DNA of 33,734 bases, taken from NCBI GenBank assembly GCA_964636685.1, contig CAZWUK010000016.1, forward strand, positions 1-33,734. Direction: 5' to 3'. Source of the DNA: CAZWUK01 sp964636685. Its GTDB lineage: Bacteria; Bacillota; Clostridia; Christensenellales; CAG-138. The notes beneath the pieces were generated by a model. It was not told the DNA's origin, did not search any database, and was given only the letters and a program-made list of their open reading frames with translations. Below are positions 1 through 8,250 of the stretch, in pieces. Position 1 is the stretch's first letter. Every line of letters begins with the position of its first letter. The position numbers and the translations under genes were made by a program.

Positions 1-266
1 TGTGGCTTTTTCCCTTTGCCTTTACGGGGCGCTATCAAGTCGGTGTTTCAAACTTCTTACCCCCTTGTTATTCTGTGCCCATTATCGCATTCCAGACCAA
101 GCATGTCCATCGCCTGCTTTTCAAGTTGCAAAAACATTATAAACCATTGGTTGTTACCTGTACAACCGTGGCTTTATGGCGGTTGTTCGCTCCTCAACCG
201 GCGAGCGACTTTACAGTAGGAAGTCCAATGCTGTATAATATAACTGAAATTTTAGGAGGATGTGCA
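1..266. other. Leader region before def, no convincing gene
   Basis: No protein recognisable as a homologue was found on either strand. Frame 1 is open from the window edge to a stop near 219, but its translation is Cys/Ser/Pro-rich, shows no domain and has no ribosome binding site, so I do not call it. The last codons of priA, often upstream of def in Firmicutes, are not visible. The stretch holds a plus-strand promoter (210-239), a possible divergent minus-strand promoter (136-165) and a small inverted repeat, GGTTGT (149-154) with ACAACC (162-167); GGTTGTT recurs at 181-187. Confidence 0.5.
210..239 (+). promoter_or_regulatory. Sigma-A-like promoter of the def-rpe operon
   Basis: TTTACA at 210-215 and a perfect TATAAT at 234-239 are separated by 18 nt. 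The predicted transcript start is about 20 nt before the def start, with the AGGAGGA Shine-Dalgarno in the short leader. All downstream genes to rpe overlap, so this is the likely main promoter of the operon. Confidence 0.7.
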
Positions 267-752
267 ATGGCGAAAAGAACAATCCGGGTCGAGAACGACC
301 CCTGTCTGTATAAAAAATGTCGGGAAGTTGAAACGTTTGATGCACGGCTTTCCAATCTGATCGATGATCTGTTTGATACAATGTACGATGCCGAAGGCGT
401 TGGACTTGCCGCGCCTCAGGTTGGAATATTGAAACGTGTATTCGCCGTCGATATTGGCGATGGGAGAAAAATCGAGTTAGTCAATCCTGTGATTGTGGAA
501 ACTTCGGGCATACAGGGCGATTATGAAGGTTGCCTCTCCTTCCCCGGACAGCACGGTTATGTTGAACGTCCCAATCATGTTGTTGTGCGCGGCGTTGATC
601 GTCGCGGCAATCCGGTCACTTACAGCGGCGATGGTCTATTTGCCCGAGCCATTCTGCATGAAAACGATCATTTGGACGGGTTGGTGTATCTTCGCCTGAA
701 AAAGGAACCGCCCCAAGAATTTCTAGAGCAGATGGAGCAGGAGGAGAAATGA
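267..752 (+). CDS. def: Peptide deformylase
   Basis: Removes the formyl group from the N-terminal Met of new proteins at the ribosome exit. The 161-residue product has the three family motifs: GVGLAAPQ (44-51), EGCLS (87-91, with metal ligand Cys89) and HENDH (131-135, with ligands His131 and His135 and catalytic Glu132). The start is ATG 267 because AGGAGGA lies at 254-260, 6 nt upstream; the frame is open further upstream but without a binding site, and that extension would cross the promoter. The gene overlaps fmt by 4 nt, pairing the enzyme that removes formyl with the one that adds it, which is a usual arrangement. The length is normal for this family. Confidence 0.97.
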   Translation: MAKRTIRVENDPCLYKKCREVETFDARLSNLIDDLFDTMYDAEGVGLAAPQVGILKRVFAVDIGDGRKIELVNPVIVETSGIQGDYEGCLSFPGQHGYVERPNHVVVRGVDRRGNPVTYSGDGLFARAILHENDHLDGLVYLRLKKEPPQEFLEQMEQEEK

Positions 753-1678
753 TGCGGATTGCATTTCTCGGCACGCCTGAATTTGCGTTGCCTTCGCTGC
801 GCATGCTGTATGACTCCGGTCATACGCTGGCTGTTTTTACACAGCCGGATCGTCCGGTTGGGCGTCACGGCGCGCTAACGCCACCGCCTGTTAAGCAGGA
901 GGCGGAAAAGCTCGGTCTCCCGGTGTTTCAATTTGAAAAGATTCGCCACCCAGACGGCGTCGCCGCTCTGGTTGACTTTCATCCGGATTTGATGATAACC
1001 GCCGCCTTTGGTCAGCTGCTGTCGGCGGAAAATCTGGCGGTTCCCCGATATGGCTGCATCAATGTCCACGGATCATTGCTCCCTAAATACCGTGGCGCCG
1101 CCCCGATACAATGGGCGATTATCAACGGAGAAACGATTACCGGCATAACAACGATGTTTACCAACATTGGTCTGGATACCGGCGATATGCTTCTTAGCGC
1201 AGAGACTTTGATCGGCGTCAATGAGACCGCAGGCGAATTGTACAACCGGTTGTCCGTGCTTGGCGCGGACGTCCTGCAACGCACCATCGTCGCCCTTGAA
1301 GATGGTGTATTGTCACAAACGCCGCAGGATGAAACCAAGGCGACCAAATGTCCCATGCTCAAAAGGGAACATGGCAGGATTGACTTTACGCGCACCTGCC
1401 AGCAGGTGCATAATCTTGTAAGAGGCGTCAATCCCTGGCCTGGAGCATACTGCATGGATCAGGACGCACCCCTAAAGATTTGGAAAACGCGCCTGATTTC
1501 CGACGTTGCGGCGAATGCACCTATCGGCGCTTGCTCCGGCGATGAAAAATCCGGGCTTTTTGTCCAGTGTGCCGACGGCAAGCTGGAGATTTTGGAGTTG
1601 CAATGTGCCGGTGGAAAGCGTTTGGACGCAAAGATATTCTTGCGCGGCAAGGCAATGGATGGGAAGGTGCTTTCATGA
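749..1678 (+). CDS. fmt: Methionyl-tRNA formyltransferase
   Basis: Transfers formyl from 10-formyl-tetrahydrofolate to Met-tRNA(fMet) for translation initiation. The 309-residue product has an N-terminal formyltransferase domain (about 1-190) with the catalytic triad Asn105, His107 and Asp143 in the contexts INVHGSLLPKYRG and GLDTGD, and a C-terminal OB-like tRNA-binding domain (about 205-300). Two adjacent ATGs (749 and 752) could start it; the purine-rich GGAGCAGGAGGAG before 749 serves both. It overlaps the def stop by 4 nt and the rsmB start by 4 nt (ATGA), so translational coupling is likely. Confidence 0.97.
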   Translation: MMRIAFLGTPEFALPSLRMLYDSGHTLAVFTQPDRPVGRHGALTPPPVKQEAEKLGLPVFQFEKIRHPDGVAALVDFHPDLMITAAFGQLLSAENLAVPRYGCINVHGSLLPKYRGAAPIQWAIINGETITGITTMFTNIGLDTGDMLLSAETLIGVNETAGELYNRLSVLGADVLQRTIVALEDGVLSQTPQDETKATKCPMLKREHGRIDFTRTCQQVHNLVRGVNPWPGAYCMDQDAPLKIWKTRLISDVAANAPIGACSGDEKSGLFVQCADGKLEILELQCAGGKRLDAKIFLRGKAMDGKVLS

Positions 1679-2964
1679 GTCTCCGCCGCCGGGCTTTGGA
1701 AGCGCTATGCCGCGTTACGGAGGATGGCGCGTATGCAAACCTGACGCTCAAGGACGCCGCCGTCGGTCTTTCCGAACAGGATGCAAACTGGCTTTCCGCC
1801 CTTGTGTATGAAACCCTCGATCATCTGCTGTGGATCGATTATGTTTTATCGGCCTTTATTTCCAGTCGTCCCAAGCGCATGGTGCGCGGCATCCTGCGTC
1901 TCGGGATTTGTCAGTTGTTGCTGTTTTCGACGCCGTCGCATGCGGCAATTAACGAGAGCGTGAAGCTTGCCAAGGAAATCGGAAAAGGAGCGGACAGCGG
2001 CTTTATTAACGCTGTGCTGCGCCGCATTGACAGATCGCGCGACGGCGGGCTCCCGCAGCTTCCCGCCGACCCGATGCTTGCGCTTTCCATCAAGTACAGT
2101 TATCCGGAATGGCTGATATGGGAATGGGTTAGCGTCTATGGCGTAGATTTCACAGAGAGACTTCTGTCTGCGCCGATCGGTCAGACGGAAATACGCGCAC
2201 AATATCCCGCCACCGCGCAGACGTTACAGAGCGAGCTTCAGCAGCTCGGAATACCGACAGCACGCGGCGTTCTGGATGAAAATTGTTTTTCACTGCTTAA
2301 GGGACTCGACGTCACAAAGCTTGACGCCTTTACCCACGGGAGGTTTGCGGTGCAAAGTCAGAGCGCCATGCTTGTGTGTCGTGCGCTCGGCGACTGTCAC
2401 GGTATGGACGTGCTTGACGCCTGCGCCGCACCCGGTGGGAAAAGCGCCTATATCGCAAGCCTTGCAGAGAACAATCTGCGACTTGTCGCATTTGAAAAGC
2501 ACGCGCATCGCGTGCAGCTCATGGAAACAACGTTCTCGCGCCTGCATGTCAGCGCGAAATGCCGTCTCTACGACGCACAGACGCACGACAGCTCGCTTGA
2601 GGAAAGCTTTGATCGAGTACTGCTCGACGTCCCCTGCTCCGGTCTTGGTCTGGTACACGATAAACCAGATATCCGCTATCGAAAAGGCGACAGCGACATC
2701 CATGCTTTAGCGAATATTCAGGCACAGATTCTTACAGCGTGCGCGTCCTACGTAAAAGAGGATGGAATTCTAGTTTATGCTACCTGCACGATTTCTCGCC
2801 GAGAAAACGAGGATCAAATACAGCACTTTCTTGCCGATAATCCACATTTTTGTCTGGATCCCATGCCGATTTCGCTGCCAAACGACGGCATGATCCAGTT
2901 GTTTCCCCAGATTCATGCTACGGATGGATTTTTTATTGCAAGGATGAAACGATGCAAAACCTGA
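1675..2964 (+). CDS. rsmB: 16S rRNA (cytosine-967-C5) methyltransferase RsmB
   Basis: Methylates C5 of a cytosine equivalent to C967 in 16S rRNA, using SAM. The 429-residue protein has an N-terminal NusB-like helical RNA-binding domain (about 1-135) and a C-terminal Rossmann methyltransferase. Visible motifs are the SAM loop DACAAPGGK (248-256), the PCSG motif with Cys321, and the TCT motif with Cys371, the pair of cysteines used by m5C methylases. ATG 1675 overlaps the fmt stop and has AAGG shortly upstream; the frame is open farther upstream, but that would lie deep inside fmt. The length matches the Firmicutes Sun/RsmB family. Confidence 0.95.
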   Translation: MSLRRRALEALCRVTEDGAYANLTLKDAAVGLSEQDANWLSALVYETLDHLLWIDYVLSAFISSRPKRMVRGILRLGICQLLLFSTPSHAAINESVKLAKEIGKGADSGFINAVLRRIDRSRDGGLPQLPADPMLALSIKYSYPEWLIWEWVSVYGVDFTERLLSAPIGQTEIRAQYPATAQTLQSELQQLGIPTARGVLDENCFSLLKGLDVTKLDAFTHGRFAVQSQSAMLVCRALGDCHGMDVLDACAAPGGKSAYIASLAENNLRLVAFEKHAHRVQLMETTFSRLHVSAKCRLYDAQTHDSSLEESFDRVLLDVPCSGLGLVHDKPDIRYRKGDSDIHALANIQAQILTACASYVKEDGILVYATCTISRRENEDQIQHFLADNPHFCLDPMPISLPNDGMIQLFPQIHATDGFFIARMKRCKT

Positions 2965-3998
2965 CCGATTATTCTTTTGAGGAAGTACAAGCACTTCTTT
3001 CTGAATTAAACGAACCCGCCTACCGCGCAAAACAGGTTTACGGTTGGCTTTCTTCCTGTACCCCGCCCACTGCTATGTCTAATATTCCAATGCAGCTTCG
3101 AGAAAAACTCGCTGCCTATCCCTTTGGAGCGGTATCCATATTTGAAAAGCGGATATCGCAAAAGGATGGAACGGCAAAATATCTTTTCTCATTGGCGGAC
3201 GGAAACCTTGTAGAAGGTGTGCTCATGCGGTATCATTACGGCAACACACAGTGTCTTTCCACGCAGGTTGGCTGCCGGATGGGGTGCAAGTTCTGCGCGT
3301 CTACCCTAGAGGGCTGTGTGCGGGATTTGACGCCCGGGGAGATGCTCGGGCAGATCGCCGCTGTGGAACGCGACGAACCGGAGCCGGGAGCCGGAAAGAG
3401 GAACGTCACAAACCTTGTTTTGATGGGCAGTGGGGAACCTCTGGATAATTACGAGAACGTCGTAAAATTTCTGAAGCTCGTTTCCGATCCAAACGGTATG
3501 GGAATCAGTCCGAGAAATATTTCGCTTTCCACCTGCGGACTTGTACCGTTGATCGACCGTTTCATGAAGGAGGCGCCACATGTAACGCTCTCCGTTTCTC
3601 TTCACGCGCACGACAATGCAACCCGCTCCTCTATTATGCCGATCAACAACAGGTACCCCATCGAAGACGTGCTTGCAGCGGCAAAGCGCTATGCGGACTA
3701 TACCGGTCGTCGGGTTGTTTTTGAATATGCTTTGATCGCAGATAAAAATGATGCGGAGACAGACGCTGTCGCACTTGCAAAACGGCTTCGCGGAATCAAC
3801 TGCCATGTTAACCTCATTCCGCTGAATCCAGTCAAGGAACGTGGTCTATCCGGAACCACCAGAGAACGCGCGGCACAGTTTGCGGGCTGGCTTGAGCGCG
3901 AACGAATCTCCGCAACCGTTCGGAGAGAGATGGGAACCGATATCGAGGGCGCCTGCGGGCAGCTCAGAAGAAGGGTAATCGATGAAATACGCAGTTGA
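2952..3998 (+). CDS. rlmN: Dual-specificity 23S rRNA/tRNA adenine-C2 methyltransferase RlmN
   Basis: Radical-SAM enzyme that methylates C2 of A2503 in 23S rRNA and of A37 in some tRNAs. In the 348-residue product the [4Fe-4S] motif is CRMGCKFC (Cys108, Cys112, Cys115). Cys335 in GACGQL matches the methyl-carrying cysteine, and Cys101 in TQCLSTQ matches the conserved second catalytic cysteine. The N-terminal part is the usual helical accessory domain. ATG 2952 was chosen because AAGGA lies just upstream and the following sequence matches the family start; it overlaps rsmB by 13 nt. The preceding in-frame codons lie in the rsmB tail. Confidence 0.96.
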   Translation: MQNLTDYSFEEVQALLSELNEPAYRAKQVYGWLSSCTPPTAMSNIPMQLREKLAAYPFGAVSIFEKRISQKDGTAKYLFSLADGNLVEGVLMRYHYGNTQCLSTQVGCRMGCKFCASTLEGCVRDLTPGEMLGQIAAVERDEPEPGAGKRNVTNLVLMGSGEPLDNYENVVKFLKLVSDPNGMGISPRNISLSTCGLVPLIDRFMKEAPHVTLSVSLHAHDNATRSSIMPINNRYPIEDVLAAAKRYADYTGRRVVFEYALIADKNDAETDAVALAKRLRGINCHVNLIPLNPVKERGLSGTTRERAAQFAGWLERERISATVRREMGTDIEGACGQLRRRVIDEIRS

Positions 3999-4713
3999 AA
4001 GCAACATTGGACGCCGTCCGCACAACGAAGATTTGTTCCATATTCCGCTGAAAAGCGACGTGCACCCGTTCGTTGCTGTCTCTGACGGCATGGGCGGACA
4101 TGCAGCGGGCGCGGTAGCAAGCGAGCACGTAATACGGCTACTCTCACAGTCGCTGTTGCACATCAACGACGACGAACCCATCGCCGCGTTGAAAAACGCT
4201 ATTCAGCGTGTTAATTTATCAGTTTTTCGGGCAGCGGAGGCAGATCCATCCCTCGCCGGAATGGGTGCGACGCTTGTCTGTGCGCTTTTGTATGAGAATC
4301 GATTTATTGCGGCGAATATCGGCGATAGTCGACTGTATCACTACAGCGATCATGCGCTGCGTCAGGTGACGACCGATCATTCGCTCGTGCAAATGATGGT
4401 AAATGCCGGCAACATTACAAAAGAAGAAGCGCGCACCCACCCGAAGCGCAACATCATCACGCGCGCAATGGGGATTGCGATGCGTACGGATATCGATTTG
4501 TTCGATCGCAGCTGGATGCCGGGCGATATCCTCTTGCTTTGTTCAGACGGGCTGTCCGGCAGCCTTCCGGATGCGACAATCGAAGCGCAGTTGGAGGATG
4601 TTGCCGATCTGCAGGTCACGGCAAGGAAACTTGTGCAGTCCGCGCTTGACGCGGGCGCGACGGACAATGTAACCGTCATACTTGCACAATGTGAAGGGGG
4701 GCGCAGCGCATGA
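3982..4713 (+). CDS. stp: PP2C-type Ser/Thr protein phosphatase (Stp/PrpC)
   Basis: Metal-dependent phosphatase that reverses phosphorylation by the kinase encoded next. The 243-residue protein is a single PP2C domain with metal-binding motifs NED (15-17), DGMGG (35-39), GDSRLY (Asp115), SDGLSG (Asp189) and TDNVT (Asp228). No membrane segment is seen, so it should be cytosolic. AAGGG lies about 7 nt before ATG 3982. It overlaps rlmN by 17 nt and prkC by 4 nt (ATGA), the standard phosphatase-kinase pair in Firmicutes. Confidence 0.95.
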   Translation: MKYAVESNIGRRPHNEDLFHIPLKSDVHPFVAVSDGMGGHAAGAVASEHVIRLLSQSLLHINDDEPIAALKNAIQRVNLSVFRAAEADPSLAGMGATLVCALLYENRFIAANIGDSRLYHYSDHALRQVTTDHSLVQMMVNAGNITKEEARTHPKRNIITRAMGIAMRTDIDLFDRSWMPGDILLLCSDGLSGSLPDATIEAQLEDVADLQVTARKLVQSALDAGATDNVTVILAQCEGGRSA

Positions 4714-6596
4714 TCCCAATTGGCGCCATCGTTGCCCACAAATACCGTATCACGGCGCTGATCGGCACCGGTGGTATGGCGCATGTATATCATGCGGAAA
4801 ATATTGTTAGTCATCACAGCGTCGCTATCAAGGTGCTAAAAGACGAGTACTTGGATAATCTGGAGTTCTTGCGTCGTTTTGAAGGCGAGGCAAGCGCGGT
4901 ATTGCACCTTTCTCATGACAATATTGTTCGTGCCTATGGCGTTGGTGAATACGAAAATCTCCCCTTCATCATCCTGGAATACGTGGAAGGCATTACGCTG
5001 AAGGAATTGATCCAGACAAATTCCCCCATGCCGTCTCGCGTGGCAGTCAGCATTATTGCCCAGATTCTGGATGCTTTGGGCGAAGCGCATAACTGCGGCA
5101 TCATTCATCGAGACGTAAAGCCTCAAAATGTCATCGTCTCTCCTAACGGAAGGGCAAAGCTCGCTGATTTTGGCATTGCGCGTGAAGCATCGGCTACTAC
5201 CATGACGTTTGCCGGTTCCACTATCCTAGGTTCCGTACACTATCTCTCGCCGGAGCAGGCCAAAGGCGTACCGGTCACGACCGCAAGCGATCTGTATTCT
5301 GCGGGCATTATCCTCTATGAAATGTTGACCGGCACCGTTCCGTTTTCCGGCGACAACTCTGTGACCGTTGCCTTAAAGCATCTCAACGATACGCCGACAC
5401 AGCCGATCGCCATCAATCCGCGAATTCCGCACGCCCTGAACGACGTCATCATGAAAGCGCTGGAAAAGGACACCGGACGCCGTTACAACAGTGCAAAAGC
5501 AATGAAGCGGGATCTTTATCGTGCGCTGAATGATCCGGATGGCTCTTTTTTGCACAATGCAGCACAGTCTGCACGGCAAGGAAACGTCGAGGCGTCTCCC
5601 CTACCTTCAAAGAAGAAGTCCCATAACCGCAGCCTGACCGGGATCGGGATCATCGTCACCGCGATGATCGTCGGTCTTGTCATCACTTTTTTTGCTGTGC
5701 GCAGTCGTCTTGGCGGAGATGTTGGCAGTGAAATCGTGCCGGCTCTTACCAATCGTCTTTACAGTGCAGCGGAAGAAAAAGCGAAAAACTTTGACTTTGC
5801 ATTGGAAATTGAAGATTATGAATCCAGTGAGTCGGTGCCTTACGGCTATGTCATCACGCAAACGCCGGATTCCGGTCTTACACTCAAACGCGGCTCGACC
5901 ATCAAGGTCATCGTGAGTCTTGGCCCCGCCACGCCGCTGGTGCCCGATCTTTTGGGGAAAACGCGGGACGAAACGATCACCGCGCTGAACGCGGTCGGTC
6001 TGCAATTGGGGAACGTATCTTATAGCGTATCGGATATCGACATCGGTTATGTCTGTCAACAGCTCCCGATTCCCGAAACCGAAGTAAAATTGGGTTCCAC
6101 GGTTGATGTCGTAATCAGTGCGTCTTCCGACGAACTGGTTGAAATGCCAGTCTTAACGGAGGATCCTTTTTCCGACGCGTTGCGTTCCCTGTGGCGTGAC
6201 TCCTTCTCTACGATTTACGTCCGCTATGATTCGACTTCAAACGCAGAGGACGGCGTCGTATTGACACAAAGTCCCGCAGTCGGCTCCATGGTATCGCCGG
6301 ACGTCGTCGTGTTGATGACGCTGGCCGGCAAGCAACCGGACGCCTTTTCCGCGGATGTGGCATATAATCTGGACATTCCAGCAAACAACACTGCCGTATT
6401 CGTCACGGTTGTTGAATCGCTCAACGGCGCTTCGTATGAGCGCGTTCTATTCGAAACCATATTGGACAAGGGAGAAAAGCTCCCCGTTTCTTTTACCGCT
6501 TACTCTGATATTGATGGTACAAGAGAACTGATTGTCTACGTAGGCGGAAAAATCGTGAAACGACAGGACGCCAGCTTTTTGGCAAAGGAGCCATAA
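4710..6596 (+). CDS. prkC: PASTA-domain Ser/Thr protein kinase (PrkC/StkP type)
   Basis: Membrane-anchored Hanks-type kinase; in this family the outer PASTA repeats sense muropeptides or lipid II and regulate growth, division and dormancy exit. The kinase domain (about 10-275) has the Gly loop IGTGGMAHVY (18-27), Lys41, HRD 133-135, DFG 153-155 and a Thr/Ser-rich activation loop (161-171). A Lys/Arg-rich juxtamembrane stretch is followed by one membrane helix (about 310-330). Outside are two clear PASTA repeats (about 341-405 and 410-471), a third diverged one (about 478-538) and a C-terminal tail (541-628) that I do not recognise. It overlaps stp by 4 nt and rsgA by 1 nt. RsgA/CpgA is a known PrkC substrate in Bacillus, which fits the neighbourhood. 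Confidence 0.95.
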   Translation: MIPIGAIVAHKYRITALIGTGGMAHVYHAENIVSHHSVAIKVLKDEYLDNLEFLRRFEGEASAVLHLSHDNIVRAYGVGEYENLPFIILEYVEGITLKELIQTNSPMPSRVAVSIIAQILDALGEAHNCGIIHRDVKPQNVIVSPNGRAKLADFGIAREASATTMTFAGSTILGSVHYLSPEQAKGVPVTTASDLYSAGIILYEMLTGTVPFSGDNSVTVALKHLNDTPTQPIAINPRIPHALNDVIMKALEKDTGRRYNSAKAMKRDLYRALNDPDGSFLHNAAQSARQGNVEASPLPSKKKSHNRSLTGIGIIVTAMIVGLVITFFAVRSRLGGDVGSEIVPALTNRLYSAAEEKAKNFDFALEIEDYESSESVPYGYVITQTPDSGLTLKRGSTIKVIVSLGPATPLVPDLLGKTRDETITALNAVGLQLGNVSYSVSDIDIGYVCQQLPIPETEVKLGSTVDVVISASSDELVEMPVLTEDPFSDALRSLWRDSFSTIYVRYDSTSNAEDGVVLTQSPAVGSMVSPDVVVLMTLAGKQPDAFSADVAYNLDIPANNTAVFVTVVESLNGASYERVLFETILDKGEKLPVSFTAYSDIDGTRELIVYVGGKIVKRQDASFLAKEP

Positions 6597-7474
6597 TGCA
6601 GCAAGGACTGCTTTTAAAAGGAATCGGTGGGTTCTACTATGTTCAAACGGAGGCCGGAGAACTGCTTACCTGCAAAGCACGCGGCAAATTTCGCAGCATC
6701 CATGAAACGCCCGCCATTGGAGACCGTGTTGAGGTAGACATACCGCGCGAAGGCTATTCGGTACTTTTCCGAATTTTACCACGTAAAAACCTATTGGTGC
6801 GACCGCCGGTAGCAAATATCGATCAGCTTGTGATCGTCGCTGCCGCCAGCGCGCCACAACCCGACTGGCTTTTGATCGATAAACTGATTGTGCAGGCATT
6901 TCATGCAGGAATTGTGCCGATATTGGTTTTAAATAAGCTTGATGAACAGAACGATGCAATCGTAAAAACATTTTACGCCGACTATGCCGGTCATTTTACC
7001 GTTCGAATGGTATCCACCGTCACCGGAGAAGGCATGGCGGAACTGAAGGCGCTTTTGCCTGATAAGATTACCTGCTTTGCGGGACAGTCCGCAGTTGGAA
7101 AGTCTTCTCTTCTCAACAGTATCCTGCCGGAACTGTCCTTGGAAACCGGAGCGCTTGCAAAAAAGACGGAACGCGGCCGTCATACCACGCGACATGCGGA
7201 GCTTTGGCCTTATGAAGGCGGAGCCATGCTTGATACGCCAGGATTTTCATTGTATGAAAGTGAGCTTTTCGAGCAGCGCGATCTCGATCGGTACTATCCG
7301 GAATTTTCAAGCATCTCAGAGCAATGCCGGTTCTCCGGATGCCGCCACAGAACGGAACCGGATTGCGCCGTAAAGCGTTTATTAGAGACAGGCGGTCTTT
7401 CGCAGGGTCGCTATACTCGGTATTGTCAACTCTCTGAAGAAATTGATACAAGGAGAAAGCATCAATATGACTAA
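6596..7474 (+). CDS. rsgA: Ribosome small-subunit-dependent GTPase RsgA
   Basis: Circularly permuted GTPase that acts in late 30S subunit maturation. The 292-residue protein has an N-terminal OB fold (about 1-70), then the permuted G motifs: G4 NKLD (113-116), G1 GQSAVGKS (163-170), the switch region TERGRHTTRH (191-200) and G3 DTPG (213-216). The C-terminal zinc knuckle is Cys244, Cys249, His251, Cys257. The start ATG 6596 shares one base with the prkC stop (TAATG); GGCAAAGGAG about 7 nt before it can serve as binding site. Confidence 0.96.
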   Translation: MQQGLLLKGIGGFYYVQTEAGELLTCKARGKFRSIHETPAIGDRVEVDIPREGYSVLFRILPRKNLLVRPPVANIDQLVIVAAASAPQPDWLLIDKLIVQAFHAGIVPILVLNKLDEQNDAIVKTFYADYAGHFTVRMVSTVTGEGMAELKALLPDKITCFAGQSAVGKSSLLNSILPELSLETGALAKKTERGRHTTRHAELWPYEGGAMLDTPGFSLYESELFEQRDLDRYYPEFSSISEQCRFSGCRHRTEPDCAVKRLLETGGLSQGRYTRYCQLSEEIDTRRKHQYD

Positions 7475-8117
7475 GGTTGCACCATCCATTCTTTCCGCCG
7501 ATTTTTCCGCCATGGGCGACGCCGTAAAAAAAATGGAGATTTGGAACGCCGACTGGGTGCATTTTGACGTCATGGACGGGAATTTTGTGCCAAACATTAC
7601 CTTTGGGCCGCCAATGTGTAAAGCCCTACGCTCGAAGACCAATCTACCTTTGGATGTCCATCTTATGGTTGACCATCCGGGAGATTGGATTCAAGCGTTT
7701 GCCGATAGCGGCGCGGATATTATCACATTTCACGTGGAAGCGGAGCGTCACGTTCATAGAACATTGCAGCTCATCCATAACGCAGGCAAAAAAGGCGGCG
7801 TTGTTCTGAATCCCGCAACACCGCTCTACGCTTGCGAGGAAATACTTCCGTATTGCGATCTGGTGCTTTTGATGAGTGTGAACCCCGGCTTTGGAGGACA
7901 GAAATTCATACCCGAAACGATTCAAAAAATCAAACGGTTGCGCCAGATCGCATATGACCGCCATTTGTCGCTAGACATCGAAGTTGACGGTGGAATCAAT
8001 CCGGATACTGCAGCACAGTGCATTGCAGCGGGTGCTACTGTGCTTGTCGCTGGAAGCGCGGTGTTTCACGCCGCTGATCCGAGCGATATGATTCATCAGC
8101 TCCGCTGCGAACACTAG
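7467..8117 (+). CDS. rpe: Ribulose-phosphate 3-epimerase
   Basis: Interconverts ribulose 5-phosphate and xylulose 5-phosphate in the pentose phosphate pathway. The 216-residue TIM barrel has the metal/catalytic set His32 and Asp34 (VHFDVMDG), His65 (DVHLM) and Asp174 (EVDGG), plus the phosphate loop MSVNPGFGGQ (136-145). ATG 7467 follows AAGGAG (7450-7455) and overlaps rsgA by 8 nt. It is the last gene of the operon; the thiamine pyrophosphokinase gene that often follows in Bacillus is absent, and a terminator lies 40 nt downstream. Confidence 0.97.
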   Translation: MTKVAPSILSADFSAMGDAVKKMEIWNADWVHFDVMDGNFVPNITFGPPMCKALRSKTNLPLDVHLMVDHPGDWIQAFADSGADIITFHVEAERHVHRTLQLIHNAGKKGGVVLNPATPLYACEEILPYCDLVLLMSVNPGFGGQKFIPETIQKIKRLRQIAYDRHLSLDIEVDGGINPDTAAQCIAAGATVLVAGSAVFHAADPSDMIHQLRCEH

Positions 8118-8156
8118 ATCACAAACGTGCCTGTGTTTTCCCAATTTCAAGACAAA

Positions 8157-8195
8157 GGAGCCATCCGCGCCTTCGCAGATGGCTCCCTTTTGTTT
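8157..8195. terminator. Strong intrinsic terminator, probably bidirectional
   Basis: A perfect 9-bp stem, GGAGCCATC (8157-8165) with GATGGCTCC (8178-8186), is followed by CTTTTGTTT on the plus strand. It ends the def-rpe operon. It also lies just downstream of the convergent minus-strand PLP enzyme gene; the T-tract read on that strand (CTTTGTCTT) is weaker but usable. Confidence 0.88.
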
Positions 8196-8250
8196 CTATT
8201 CTGGCGGTTTGCCTAGCTCCATTGGATAAGCCTTCGATCCTGAACCGTTC

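Noticed and set aside
1..219. A frame open from the window edge, as a possible end of priA
   Set aside because: The translation has no similarity to the PriA C-terminus and is rich in Ser, Cys and Pro.
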